From Saccharicrinis sp050296935 (GTDB lineage: Bacteria > Bacteroidota > Bacteroidia > Bacteroidales > Marinilabiliaceae), in the NCBI GenBank assembly GCA_050296935.1, contig JBNKRV010000320.1:8458-72457 (forward strand): a stretch of DNA of 64,000 bases, given 5' to 3'. The position numbers were made by a program, and so were the translations under genes. Position 1 is the stretch's first letter. Each line of letters begins with the position of its first letter. A model generated the notes under the pieces. The model saw only the letters and a list, made by a program, of their open reading frames with translations. It was not told the origin of the DNA and searched no databases. Positions 9,714 through 19,446 of the stretch are shown here, one piece after another.

Positions 9714-9762
9714 TAGTGTCCGCCTATAAAGTCCAAACACCAGACTTTATGGACAGACACTA
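9714..9762. repeat. 49-bp family A solo hairpin nested in a larger palindrome
   Basis: Both ends of the family A repeat are present (TAGTGTCCG and GGACAGACACTA) but the middle is gone, leaving a stem with an 8-base loop. The flanks continue the palindrome: AGAGAAAGTTAAT on the left pairs with ATTAACTTTCTCT on the right, giving a hairpin over 9698-9775 with a 3-base bulge. It lies 136 bases past the GH20 stop codon and may also act as a terminator or transcript-stabilising stem. Confidence 0.75.
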
Positions 9763-9875
9763 ATTAACTTTCTCTTTAAATTCTTAGGTGAGCGAAATTG
9801 GAAATATTTTGTACATCAATCTTTTATTTATTTTACTTTGATCAACAAATAAAAAATCATGCCTTACTTTTGATA

Positions 9876-10082
9876 TTATAGCAATCTGGTAATAATGATT
9901 GGATCTTCTTCATCGACATTTAGTCTTGTAATAACAATCGGATCTTCTTCATCGACATTTAGCCTTGTGATAACAATCGGATCTTCTTCTTCATGAATAG
10001 GAACTAATGCAAATGATGAAGTTGAAATAAATAAAAAAATAACTAAAACGAAAATTCTTGAAATTAATACAGATGCTTTCAT
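9876..10082 (-). CDS. small exported peptide with three 13-residue tandem repeats
   Basis: From the ATG at 10082 the product is 68 residues: a signal peptide (MKASVLISRIFVLVIFLFIS) and then three consecutive copies of EEDPIVITRLNVD, the last one ending ITRLL. The repeats are also visible at DNA level as 39-bp units. I chose this start rather than one 28 codons upstream because it places the signal peptide at the N-terminus. No family is recognised. It could be a secreted structural or signalling peptide precursor, or a slippage-derived frame; the clean signal peptide and codon-level conservation of the repeats favour a real gene. Confidence 0.6.
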   Translation of the reverse strand: MKASVLISRIFVLVIFLFISTSSFALVPIHEEEDPIVITRLNVDEEDPIVITRLNVDEEDPIIITRLL

Positions 10083-10326
10083 GATATTGTGATTTAATGG
10101 TTTAACACAAATATCAATAAGCCAACTAATTAATTTTGAATTTATGGCGTGACAAAAACGTGACAAAAATCAGCCCGCTAACTCACAGCTAATTAAGAAA
10201 TCATATTTTCCAAATATTTTATTCTTTTTTCACATTTTTAAACTTTCATTCACTGCTCAAGATGGTTATGATTACATAAATCATCTGAAAACATGTAATT
10301 ATTATCAACTATTCAAATAAAAAAAT

Positions 10327-11976
10327 TCAGGAAGCAATGCTAGAAATCTTTTTCTCCCTGTATTCTTGTAAGTAACTTTCTAAGTTATCACTTACACTTA
10401 ACTTCGTTCTGATTCGTTGTTTTGCCTTTCGAATAGATCCGGGCTGTACATTTTGAACTTTTGCAATAACTTCAATAGGCAGTTTTAAGCATATCATTAC
10501 CGCATATCTCACTTCTGTTTTTGTTAATTGAGGGAACGAATCTGTAAATAAGTTAATGGTTTCCATATAACAACTATCAAAACTATCTCCAATATCTCCA
10601 TTTTCATTTGAAAAAGAATTTTCAAGTTCTTCTTCTATTTTTCTATTCTTTTTAACTGAACGACTCAATCTATGCTCCAGCAATTGCTTTTCGCCAATAC
10701 CGATTAATAAATTATGAAACTCCTTATTCAATTCTTCTATCTTAGCTTTTTTGTTTTTTTGATATAAATAAACATATACTGCCACCCCACATAAAAGAGC
10801 AATAGTAATTACCAAAACTAAATACAACATAAACTCGCTGGCTTTCTTTTTGATTTTCAATTGCTCCATCTGACTTTTCATCAATTCCACTTTGTTATTC
10901 ACTTCGAGTACTTTTGCATACCTCATTTTTTCATCAGAAGTAGTTTCCTGCAGTATACTTAAATATTCTTTCAGATCTTCATAGGCCTTTAAATAATGTT
11001 CTTTGGCCACATCTATTTTATGCATATAACTATAAGTGTATAGCATCCGTTTGGTTTGATTATGACTTTTATACAAATCCAGAGACTGAATAAAATACAC
11101 CTCTGCCACATTATATTGCTTTTGCTTGTAGTACAACAACCCTTTAAATTGATATAGGGCAGGTATTATTACTTTTCCAACATTCTTTTCCTCACATAAG
11201 TCAATAGCTTTATCAATATACATATGCGCAGAATCAAAATTCAACTGCGCATGATAACTACTTGCAATCACTTTATAAACATTTACAACCCTCTCATACA
11301 TATTATGCTGCAAGTATTTCTGAGCTATCTCATTCAATTTATCAGGGGCATTTTTACTATCTAAATCAAACAATTGATCCATAAACTCACCAAAGAGCCT
11401 GGCTTCAATGTGATCGGATTCAGTTAAGTATTTTACTCCCAGATTCAATTCTTCCTTATAATTTTCCCTTAAAGCCCTCTTACATCTTGCCAAACCAACG
11501 TATGCTAACCCTAAGTCAACATTATTCTGGTTTTCACTCAACTTAATTGACTCATAATAATTGATTTTTGCCTGCTCCATAAAACCTGAAACTTCAGCAA
11601 CCATCCCTAACAATAACTGACACTTAGACAGCCACTTATCATTTTCATACAATGTAAAATAGGATAATGTTTTTTCCAGATAAACCAGAGAAGAATCTAA
11701 TTCAAGATTATAAAACAAGAGTTGTGCGTGAATAAAGTCAAAATATCCACTGTTCTTATTATAGAAATCTTCAGACACACTATTTTGAATAGAATCTAAT
11801 TCACTTGCTACTTGTTCCTGATGATAGGCACTATTAAATTCCAGATCAGAAAATTTCTCATCTATATCCAGCTTCCTGTTTGAGTCCTGCGAATAAACCA
11901 GAAAAAAAGTTGAGTTTGATAATAAGAAAATACCAATAAGGATTATCCTTATACGATTTGGTAAAAGACATATCAT
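10327..11976 (-). CDS. membrane TPR protein with C-terminal HTH domain
   Basis: A 549-residue regulator of a type common in Bacteroidota. It has an N-terminal hydrophobic segment (RIILIGIFLLSNSTFFLVY), a helical tetratricopeptide-like region over about residues 60-360, one membrane segment (FMLYLVLVITIALLCGVAVYV, about 380-400), a coiled coil, and a C-terminal helix-turn-helix of LuxR type with FPQLTKTEVRYAVMICLKL and VQPGSIRKAKQRIRTKL. The TPR part would be periplasmic and the HTH cytoplasmic. I use the ATG at 11976; an upstream TTG is less likely. Its targets are unknown; the repeat-peptide gene lies 244 bases downstream. Confidence 0.78.
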   Translation of the reverse strand: MICLLPNRIRIILIGIFLLSNSTFFLVYSQDSNRKLDIDEKFSDLEFNSAYHQEQVASELDSIQNSVSEDFYNKNSGYFDFIHAQLLFYNLELDSSLVYLEKTLSYFTLYENDKWLSKCQLLLGMVAEVSGFMEQAKINYYESIKLSENQNNVDLGLAYVGLARCKRALRENYKEELNLGVKYLTESDHIEARLFGEFMDQLFDLDSKNAPDKLNEIAQKYLQHNMYERVVNVYKVIASSYHAQLNFDSAHMYIDKAIDLCEEKNVGKVIIPALYQFKGLLYYKQKQYNVAEVYFIQSLDLYKSHNQTKRMLYTYSYMHKIDVAKEHYLKAYEDLKEYLSILQETTSDEKMRYAKVLEVNNKVELMKSQMEQLKIKKKASEFMLYLVLVITIALLCGVAVYVYLYQKNKKAKIEELNKEFHNLLIGIGEKQLLEHRLSRSVKKNRKIEEELENSFSNENGDIGDSFDSCYMETINLFTDSFPQLTKTEVRYAVMICLKLPIEVIAKVQNVQPGSIRKAKQRIRTKLSVSDNLESYLQEYREKKISSIAS

Positions 11977-12102
11977 AATCACGAATTTTTTATATACAGA
12001 CAAGACTACCTTTTAAGGTACACTATTTTTACCTGGCAAATTAGTGCTATTTACAATTTATTACTAAAATTGTATTCAAACAAATAATAAACAATGGATT
12101 TT

Positions 12103-13839
12103 TCATTCATTATCTGAATTACGAGGAGTAAAAACAGGTAGTCGCTCTCCGGGGAATCGTTTTTGATATTCCTTCCAGAACCCTTTTACTTCACCTTTCA
12201 TTTCCCGATGAAGTATTGCAATCCCGATCAGGTTTGGAATTGTCATAAAGGCAATAGTTATACCAGAGAAAGTCCACACAATAGTAGTATCAGTAAATGA
12301 AGCAACAAAGAATCCAATAACATACAGAATCCTGTAATACTTTACGCCTTTGATTCCAACAAGAAAGATAACTGCTCTACTACCGTAGTAGGACCAGGAA
12401 ATAGCTGTAGAAAACGCAAACAAAAGCAATCCAACAGTTACAATATATTTTCCAAAATCACCAAACCAACTTTTAGTAAAGGCCAATGTAGTTAAAGGGG
12501 CGCTATGAATTAAAGACTTCCCTTCTATCTCGATATCCGAAGGTTGATCAACAACACCCTCATTTACAGACATCTTACCTGTATATAAACTATTATCCTT
12601 ATAAACTTTTACACTTTCAGCCAAGGATCGAGAATGAATTAAAGATACCGCATTCACAATCTTACCATCAACAACCTCTAAATCTCCCGAAAACAAAGGC
12701 AAACTTTCCTTTTTATTAACGTGTTTACTAAGTTTATCTCTACCAACATCTTCTTTATCTGAAAATCTTCCATCAATAATCTCCAAATCAGAAAACTGAA
12801 ATTTATTCATATGTTTTTCCGTCCAAACACCACTGGAAAGTAATGTTAAACCCGTAAGCGAGCATATAATAATGGTATCAATAAATGGTTCAAGCAATGC
12901 AACCAATCCTTCTGACACGGGTTCGTGAGCACGTGCAGCTGAGTGAGCAATAGGTGCTGATCCCTGCCCTGCTTCATTGGAAAATAATCCCCGGTTCACG
13001 CCTCTATTAAAGGCAAATGCAATGGATGCTCCAAGAAAACCACCTGTTGCTGCTGATCCGGTAAAAACATGACTGAAAATGGCTGCTAATGAAGGAATGA
13101 TATTATCGTAATTATAAAGAATTACAGCTATTGCACCAATAAAATATATAATAGCCATTGTTGGCACTAATCTGGAAGTAACTTTTGCAATCCTTTTAAT
13201 TCCACCGATAATTACAACTCCTAATAATACGGAAAGAATTAATCCTGTAATCCAATGAGAAACCCCGAATGTTGCATAAACGGAATTAGATATACTATTA
13301 ATCTGAGGTAAATTTCCGGTACCAAAGGAAGAAACTACTGTAGCAACTGCAAATATGATAGCAAGAAACTTACCTGTTTTTACAACTTTCCCTGACCCAA
13401 GCTTAATATCAAGCCTTTTCTTCATAAAATACATTGGACCACCAGATATGGATCCATCCTCTGCTTTTTCACGATACTTATGCGATAGGGTAACCTCCAC
13501 AAATTTTGTTGTCATGCCAATTAAAGCAGTAACCAACATCCAGAAAAGAGCAGCTGGTCCTCCAAGAAAAACGGCATATGCCACACCAGCAATATTGCCA
13601 GTTCCTACGGTACCTGAAAGTGCAGTAGCCAAAGCCTGAAAATGTGATGTATCTCCTTCATCTCCTTCACTATCAAACTTTCCTTTTACAATCTTAATGG
13701 CATATCGAAAATATCGTAATTGAGGAAAACCCAGGTATAATGTAAAAAGAAATCCAACTCCCAACAAAAAATAAACAAACCAATCACTACTACCTATATA
13801 AGAATCAATAAGAGTTAAAATATCGTTTATTTTTTGCAT
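12103..13839 (-). CDS. AGCS-family sodium:amino acid symporter with central insert
   Basis: A 578-residue membrane protein of the alanine/glycine:cation symporter family. Diagnostic elements are ALATALSGTVGTGNIAGVA and GGPAALFWMLVTALIGM, and NRGLFSNEAGQGSAPIAH later. Family members are usually about 450-480 residues. Here a hydrophilic stretch of about 110 residues (roughly 340-450, from WTEKHMNKFQF to EGKSLIHSAPL) is inserted between two membrane segments. It contains two related units, FSDLEIIDGRF and FSGDLEVVDGKIV. The symporter imports alanine or glycine with sodium by family analogy. A well-formed promoter lies at 13875-13903. Confidence 0.87.
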   Translation of the reverse strand: MQKINDILTLIDSYIGSSDWFVYFLLGVGFLFTLYLGFPQLRYFRYAIKIVKGKFDSEGDEGDTSHFQALATALSGTVGTGNIAGVAYAVFLGGPAALFWMLVTALIGMTTKFVEVTLSHKYREKAEDGSISGGPMYFMKKRLDIKLGSGKVVKTGKFLAIIFAVATVVSSFGTGNLPQINSISNSVYATFGVSHWITGLILSVLLGVVIIGGIKRIAKVTSRLVPTMAIIYFIGAIAVILYNYDNIIPSLAAIFSHVFTGSAATGGFLGASIAFAFNRGVNRGLFSNEAGQGSAPIAHSAARAHEPVSEGLVALLEPFIDTIIICSLTGLTLLSSGVWTEKHMNKFQFSDLEIIDGRFSDKEDVGRDKLSKHVNKKESLPLFSGDLEVVDGKIVNAVSLIHSRSLAESVKVYKDNSLYTGKMSVNEGVVDQPSDIEIEGKSLIHSAPLTTLAFTKSWFGDFGKYIVTVGLLLFAFSTAISWSYYGSRAVIFLVGIKGVKYYRILYVIGFFVASFTDTTIVWTFSGITIAFMTIPNLIGIAILHREMKGEVKGFWKEYQKRFPGERLPVFTPRNSDNE

Positions 13840-13874
13840 AAGCCCTTTATTTTCTATGTTTTTTACGAATAAAA

Positions 13875-13903
13875 CAAAGATAAATAAATATTTCAGCTAT
13901 CAA
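13875..13903 (-). promoter_or_regulatory. promoter of the AGCS symporter gene
   Basis: On the minus strand TTG (13901-13903), an 18-base spacer and TATCTTTG (13875-13882) match the Bacteroidota -33/-7 promoter. Transcription would start near 13868, about 30 bases before the ATG. Confidence 0.65.
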
Positions 13904-13919
13904 GTTTTCGAAAATGATT

Positions 13920-16049
13920 TTACTCCACCTCCTTCATGGAAAGTTGAATTCTCTTACGCATTTTATCCACTTCCATTACTTTTACTTTTACATGCTGATG
14001 CAAGGAAACTACCTGGTTAGGATCGCTGATAAACTGATTAGCTAATTGAGAGATATGCACTAATCCATCCTGCTTAATTCCAACATCTACAAAGGCACCA
14101 AAATTGGTAATATTTGTTACGATACCCGGTAATACCATACCTTCTCTCAAATCATCAATCGAATAAATATTTTTATCGAATTCAAAAACCTTAATAATCT
14201 GACGAGGATCTCTTCCTGGTTTTTCCAATTCATTAATAATATCTTTTAATGTTGGTAATCCTACTTCTTGAGTGATATAATCGTTTAGCTTAATGCCTTT
14301 TCTTAATTCTTCATTTATTATTAAATCCTTCAGATTACATCCTTTATCCTTAGCCATTTTTTCAACAATAGAATAGGATTCCGGATGAACTGCTGAATTA
14401 TCAAGTGGATTTTTTGCATCCGTAATCCTGAGAAATCCGGCAGCCTGCTCATAGGCTTTAGCTCCCAATCGAGGCACTTTTTTCAACTGATTCCGTGTTG
14501 TAAAAGCACCATTTTCTTTTCGGTACTCCACAATATTTTTAGCAAGCTGCGGACCCAAACCAGAAACGTATGTTAATAAATGCATACTTGCTGTGTTCAG
14601 ATCTACACCCACCTTATTCACGCATGATTCAACCACATGATCTAATGACGATTTCAAGCTACTCTGATCCACATCATGCTGATATTGTCCGACACCAATG
14701 GATTTAGGATCGATTTTAACTAACTCCGCCAAAGGATCAATTAACCTTCGTCCTATTGAAACTGCTCCACGAACTGTAACATCATATTCCGGAAACTCAT
14801 CACGAGCCACCTTACTTGCGGAGTATACCGATGCGCCATCTTCACTGACCACAAACACCTGAACATCTCGATTGTATTTTATATTACGAATAAAAGATTC
14901 AGTTTCTCTGGAAGCTGTACCGTTACCTATAGCTATAGCTTCAATTCGATAAGCATCAACCATTGAGGCAATTTTCCGTGCCGCTTGCTTCGTCTCTTTT
15001 TGAGGTGCATGTGGATAGATATTTTCATTATGCAATAAATTACCTTGCGCATCCAGACATACAACTTTACAACCGGTACGAAAGCCAGGATCAATAGCTA
15101 AAACTCTTTTTTGCCCTAAAGGTGATGACAATAGTAATTGGCGAAGGTTATTGGCAAATACATTAATAGCATCTGCATCAGCTTTCTCCTTAGATAAATT
15201 AGCAAATTCCGTTTCTATTGAAGGCTTTAACAATCGTTTCACAGCATCACTCATCGCCAATTCAACTTGATCCGAAGCTTGTGTATTACCTTTGATAAAA
15301 TATCTGCCCAAACGATGTATTATCTCCTCATCTTCAGGTGAAATATTTACTTTTAACAAACCTTCTTTTTCTCCTCTCCGGATGGCTAATAGTCTATGGC
15401 TGGGACATTTTTTTAACGGTTCACTAAAGTCAAAATAATCTTTATACTTTATAGCCTCTTCTTCTTTACCTTTAATCAATTTTGAAGAAACAACAGCTCC
15501 ACGTTCAAATACCGACCGAACAATATCCCTAGCCACTGAATTTTCATTTATCCATTCCGCAATAATATCTCTGGCTCCCTGAAGAGCCTCATCAACATCT
15601 GTTACATCTTCATTAATAAACTGTACTGCTTTCCCTTCAACATCACGCTCATATTGCTTCATAAGGATTTTTGCCAAAGGCTCAAGTCCTTTTTCCTTTG
15701 CTTTTACAGCACGTGTTTTCCTTTTAGGTTTATATGGAAGATAAATATCTTCTAACTCTGTAGCATTATATGAATCCTCAATTTTCTTTTTTAATTCAAC
15801 AGTCAGAACGCCCTGTTCCTCCATTGATTTGATAATCGTCTCTTTTCTTTTCTCTATTTCAAGAAGTTTTTCATAGCGCTCCTTTACAGCAGCAACATTT
15901 ACTTCATCCATTGTTCCGGTTCGTTCTTTCCGGTATCTACTAATAAAAGGAACCGTAGCTCCTTCTTTTAATAATTCAACAGTGTTGTTAACATGCGATA
16001 GTTGCAATTGCAACTCATTTGCGATTATCTGACAAATTGAAACTGACAT
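13920..16049 (-). CDS. tex: Tex-family RNA-binding transcription accessory protein
   Basis: At 709 residues this matches Tex: an N-terminal helical region with ATVPFISRYRKERTGTMDEV, a YqgF/RNase H-like domain (VLAIDPGFRTGCKVV, about 325-460), helix-hairpin-helix motifs (TASMHLLTYVSGLGPQLA), and a C-terminal S1 RNA-binding domain (GIVTNITNFGAFVDVGIKQD). Tex binds nucleic acids and affects transcription and RNA processing in the cytoplasm. Length and domain order are normal. The neighbours are unrelated housekeeping genes and there is no sign of an operon with them. Confidence 0.95.
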   Translation of the reverse strand: MSVSICQIIANELQLQLSHVNNTVELLKEGATVPFISRYRKERTGTMDEVNVAAVKERYEKLLEIEKRKETIIKSMEEQGVLTVELKKKIEDSYNATELEDIYLPYKPKRKTRAVKAKEKGLEPLAKILMKQYERDVEGKAVQFINEDVTDVDEALQGARDIIAEWINENSVARDIVRSVFERGAVVSSKLIKGKEEEAIKYKDYFDFSEPLKKCPSHRLLAIRRGEKEGLLKVNISPEDEEIIHRLGRYFIKGNTQASDQVELAMSDAVKRLLKPSIETEFANLSKEKADADAINVFANNLRQLLLSSPLGQKRVLAIDPGFRTGCKVVCLDAQGNLLHNENIYPHAPQKETKQAARKIASMVDAYRIEAIAIGNGTASRETESFIRNIKYNRDVQVFVVSEDGASVYSASKVARDEFPEYDVTVRGAVSIGRRLIDPLAELVKIDPKSIGVGQYQHDVDQSSLKSSLDHVVESCVNKVGVDLNTASMHLLTYVSGLGPQLAKNIVEYRKENGAFTTRNQLKKVPRLGAKAYEQAAGFLRITDAKNPLDNSAVHPESYSIVEKMAKDKGCNLKDLIINEELRKGIKLNDYITQEVGLPTLKDIINELEKPGRDPRQIIKVFEFDKNIYSIDDLREGMVLPGIVTNITNFGAFVDVGIKQDGLVHISQLANQFISDPNQVVSLHQHVKVKVMEVDKMRKRIQLSMKEVE

Positions 16050-16207
16050 AGGGTAATTCTATTAGATTAACTTTAAGTTGATAAAGTTATTACTTATATC
16101 AATGAACATTAAACTGACATAAAATGAACTTAATATAGATCATAAAGAGCATGACCATTATTTATATCCTGTTAATAAAAAACCTGAAATACATAACGTA
16201 ATCAAGA

Positions 16208-17455
16208 CTAGCCCTTTTTATTTTTGGGTGAATATTTTTTATTCCGATTCTTATTTCCTCCGCCTTTTTTTCCTCCTTTGAATTTACCTTTTTTCATTCT
16301 GGATTCAGGATTATATTCAGGAGCTTCATCAAAATCCGGAGGTAAAGGGATTTTATAAACGACAGTATCTATCAGTTTTTCTATATTATAAAAATCAACC
16401 TGATCGTCTTCATTTATCAATGTAATACCAACTCCTTGCGTTTGAGCTCTGGCTGTCCGACCAATTCGATGTACATAATCTTCTGCATCATTTGGCACAT
16501 CAAAATTAATTACCAAATCAATTTTCTCAATATCAATCCCTCTGGCCACAATATCTGTAGCCACTAAAATTTGTACATTTCTATTCTTAAATTCTCTTAA
16601 AACTTCAATCCGCTCATTCTGATCGAGGTCTGAATGAATGGCACGAGCATTAAAATCATTCTTCTTCAATGCTCTTACAATATCATTCACTTTGGATTTT
16701 CTGGACACAAAAATGATGATACTCGGAAGATCTTTATCCTTCAGTAAATCAACGATTAAATCTACTTTTTGATAATCATGAACGACATAAGCAGCTTGTA
16801 AAATTCCTTCTGCCGGTTTTGATATGGCAATATTAATTTCCTGAGGATTATTCAAAAGCTTTTTTGCCAGTTCCCTGATTTTCGGAGGCATTGTTGCGGA
16901 GAATAATAAGCTTTGACGATTTTCTTTAGGTAAGAAACTCTCGATTTGCATAATATCCTCATTAAAGCCCATATCTAACATACGGTCAGCCTCATCTAAA
17001 ATAAAATGCCTAACTGATTTAAAATCAACATAGCCCATTGTCAAATGCTGAATCATTCTGCCCGGAGTAGCCACAATGATATCAGCTCCTTGCGTTAGAG
17101 CTTTTTTCTGTTGATCCCACAAATCCTTATCGTTACCACCATAAACGGCCAAAGATGTAACAGATAAAAAGTAACTAAATCCCTCTATCTGCTGATCTAT
17201 TTGTAATGCAAGTTCTCTTGTTGGAACTAATATTACTGTTGTTGTTCCCTTCTGATGATTTTTTACAAGACGATCTAAAACCGGTAGAAGATAAGCCGCT
17301 GTTTTTCCTGTACCAGTTTGAGCACAAGCAATTAAATCTGCCCCTTCACGAATAACCGGGATGGTTTGAACCTGTACCGGAGTTGCATCAACGAATCGCA
17401 TGGCATCTAAGCCATCCATTACTTCCGGTGTAAAATCAAAATCTGTAAACTTCAT
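16208..17455 (-). CDS. DEAD-box ATP-dependent RNA helicase, RhlE-like
   Basis: A 415-residue helicase with all core motifs: Q motif region (DATPVQVQTIP), ACAQTGTGKTAA (Walker A), PTRELALQI, LDEADRMLDMGF, LFSATMP, and HRIGRTARAQTQG. The C-terminal 35 residues form a basic Lys/Gly/Asn-rich tail typical of Bacteroidota RhlE-type helicases that act in ribosome assembly or RNA decay. It unwinds short RNA duplexes using ATP. Which cellular RNA it acts on is not evident. Confidence 0.93.
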   Translation of the reverse strand: MKFTDFDFTPEVMDGLDAMRFVDATPVQVQTIPVIREGADLIACAQTGTGKTAAYLLPVLDRLVKNHQKGTTTVILVPTRELALQIDQQIEGFSYFLSVTSLAVYGGNDKDLWDQQKKALTQGADIIVATPGRMIQHLTMGYVDFKSVRHFILDEADRMLDMGFNEDIMQIESFLPKENRQSLLFSATMPPKIRELAKKLLNNPQEINIAISKPAEGILQAAYVVHDYQKVDLIVDLLKDKDLPSIIIFVSRKSKVNDIVRALKKNDFNARAIHSDLDQNERIEVLREFKNRNVQILVATDIVARGIDIEKIDLVINFDVPNDAEDYVHRIGRTARAQTQGVGITLINEDDQVDFYNIEKLIDTVVYKIPLPPDFDEAPEYNPESRMKKGKFKGGKKGGGNKNRNKKYSPKNKKG

Positions 17456-17583
17456 AAATTGTTATTTAGATAAGAGACTATCAGACAAGAGATCAGCCGT
17501 TTAATTCTCACTTGTTTATCATTCCTATTTTCTCTAATCGGCTAATGTCTAAAATCCCGGGATTTATTGGTTAAACCACTGAG

Positions 17584-18768
17584 TTAATCCACATACAATA
17601 CTAAACCTTTTAAATATTCACCTTCTGGATGGTATATATTTACGGGATGGTCTGCAGGCTGCGTCAATTGATTTAAGATTCTTACGTTTCTTCCTGATTT
17701 TGCAGCCGCAGAAAAGATTGTTTTACGAAAAGCATCTTTACTTACTACCTGAGAACACGAAAACGTAAATATAATACCTCCGGGCTTTATTTGTTCAAAT
17801 GCACGCACATTTAATCTTTTATATCCCTGAAGTGCATTATTTAAAACATTGTTATGCTTGGCAAAAGCCGGTGGATCAAGTATTATTAAATCATACTTAT
17901 CTTTAATATCATCCAGATATTTAAAAGCATCTACGGCAAAGGCATCATGACGATCATCTCCAGGGAAATTGATTTCCACATTTTCTTTCGTCAGATCAAT
18001 AGCTCTTTCTGAACTATCAACTGAATGGACCAGTTTTGCACCTCCACGCATAGCATAAAAGGAAAATCCGCCAGTATAACAAAACATATTTAACACAGAT
18101 TTTCCTTTACTGTATTGTTCAAGCAAGGCTCTGTTATTACGTTGATCAACAAAAAAACCTGTTTTTTGTCCCTTTTCCCAATCCACCTTAAACTTTAAGC
18201 CGTTTTCCAGTGCAACACGGGTCTCTGACTTACCAAAAGTATATCCATTTTCGGGTGTAACTTTTGCTTTATAAGGAATGGTACCTTCTGATTTATTATA
18301 TATGGCTTTTAACTTCTCTCCAAAAATGTTTTTCAGAATCTGGTCGATAGTATCCTTTATCAGAAACATACCTACAGAATGCATTTGAACCACTGCTGTA
18401 TCATCATACATATCAATGATTAAACCCGGCATACTATCACCTTCCGCATGAACCAATCTATAGGCATTGGTATTTTCATCATCTATTATTCCCTGATCAA
18501 CACGTAGTTGATAAGCCTTTGTGATTTTATCTTCCCAAAACCGGTCGTTAATCTCAACCTCAGTAAATGAAACGATACGAATAGCGATGGAACCAATTTG
18601 ATAATGCCCCAAGCCAAGGAATTCATCCTTATTATCATAAACAGAAACGATATCTCCCTCAGCAGGTTCTCCATAGATTTTTTTAATTGCACCACTGAAT
18701 ACCCAAGGGTGAAATCTGCGCATAGATTGATCTTTGCCAGATTTAAGGACAACTTTTATATATGACAT
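17584..18768 (-). CDS. RlmI-type class I SAM-dependent rRNA methyltransferase
   Basis: A 394-residue protein with an N-terminal PUA domain (RRFHPWVFSGAIKKI, residues about 17-31 onward) and a C-terminal Rossmann methyltransferase domain: VLNMFCYTGGFSFYAMRGG, then LIILDPPAFAK. This is the organisation of RlmI/RlmK-type enzymes that methylate C5 of a 23S rRNA cytosine; the catalytic cysteine is likely that in FTFSCSQVV. It is the last of three closely spaced genes with the exonuclease and DUF5063 genes, probably one transcript. Confidence 0.9.
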   Translation of the reverse strand: MSYIKVVLKSGKDQSMRRFHPWVFSGAIKKIYGEPAEGDIVSVYDNKDEFLGLGHYQIGSIAIRIVSFTEVEINDRFWEDKITKAYQLRVDQGIIDDENTNAYRLVHAEGDSMPGLIIDMYDDTAVVQMHSVGMFLIKDTIDQILKNIFGEKLKAIYNKSEGTIPYKAKVTPENGYTFGKSETRVALENGLKFKVDWEKGQKTGFFVDQRNNRALLEQYSKGKSVLNMFCYTGGFSFYAMRGGAKLVHSVDSSERAIDLTKENVEINFPGDDRHDAFAVDAFKYLDDIKDKYDLIILDPPAFAKHNNVLNNALQGYKRLNVRAFEQIKPGGIIFTFSCSQVVSKDAFRKTIFSAAAKSGRNVRILNQLTQPADHPVNIYHPEGEYLKGLVLYVD

Positions 18769-18801
18769 GAATTTATATTTGAATAATATTTTACTTGAAC
18801 A

Positions 18802-19446
18802 CTAATTCTTCAACTCCTCTGTTTCTACATCGATTACTTTACTGGAATCGAGAGTTGATAGTTTTTTAAATATTTCTAAAGCAACCCAGGAGTCTGTTGC
18901 TGCATATACCATTTGTGCTTGAGATAAGGTATCTGCTTCCCAATTAGAAAGACGCTGACGCTTTGACACCCTGAATTTAAGCAATATTCCAGCTAATTTC
19001 TTCAGCGAAAAATCTTTTAATCCTTTATCTGTGGCCATGGTTTGAAGTTCTAAAAATCCATCAGGTTCAAAGTCTACTAATTTCTGCAACCCTCTGATAT
19101 CATCTCTGATTCCAACCCCGACTTTTAATACAGATTTATCGGCCAACAGCTTGGTTAAATTACTATTTACACCTGTTTTATTCAAACGAATCAGGTATGT
19201 ACTTTTTTCGGTAGTAAGCTGTATTAACGAAATTGTATTTGTAACTCCTTTTTTAAATGAGGGACGCGTTTCTGTATCAAAACCAAGTACTGTTTCTCCC
19301 TTGATTTCATTTATAGCTTTCAATAATCCACTTTCATCCTCTACTAGTACAATTTCGCCCTTATAATATTCTAAAGGTAAATCGTTTAATTTTTCTTTAC
19401 TTATTGAATTTTTAATCAAAACTTTTCTTTTTTCATTTTTCGTCAT
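18802..19446 (-). CDS. 3'-5' exonuclease, RNase D-like DEDDy domain
   Basis: From the ATG at 19446 this is a 214-residue protein holding one DEDD exonuclease domain. The acidic residues are visible in GFDTETRP (Exo I), VGVGIRDDIRGL (Exo II) and YAATDSWVALEIF (Exo III, with the tyrosine of the DEDDy subclass). There is no HRDC domain, so it is smaller than RNase D. It overlaps the end of the DUF5063 gene by 14 bases, which suggests translational coupling and is why I reject the longer start upstream. The natural substrate, RNA or DNA, is not determined. Confidence 0.88.
   Translation of the reverse strand: MTKNEKRKVLIKNSISKEKLNDLPLEYYKGEIVLVEDESGLLKAINEIKGETVLGFDTETRPSFKKGVTNTISLIQLTTEKSTYLIRLNKTGVNSNLTKLLADKSVLKVGVGIRDDIRGLQKLVDFEPDGFLELQTMATDKGLKDFSLKKLAGILLKFRVSKRQRLSNWEADTLSQAQMVYAATDSWVALEIFKKLSTLDSSKVIDVETEELKN

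Noticed and set aside
9876..10000. 39-bp repeats as a CRISPR-like array
   Set aside because: The repeats are directly adjacent without spacers and encode a repeated peptide in frame.
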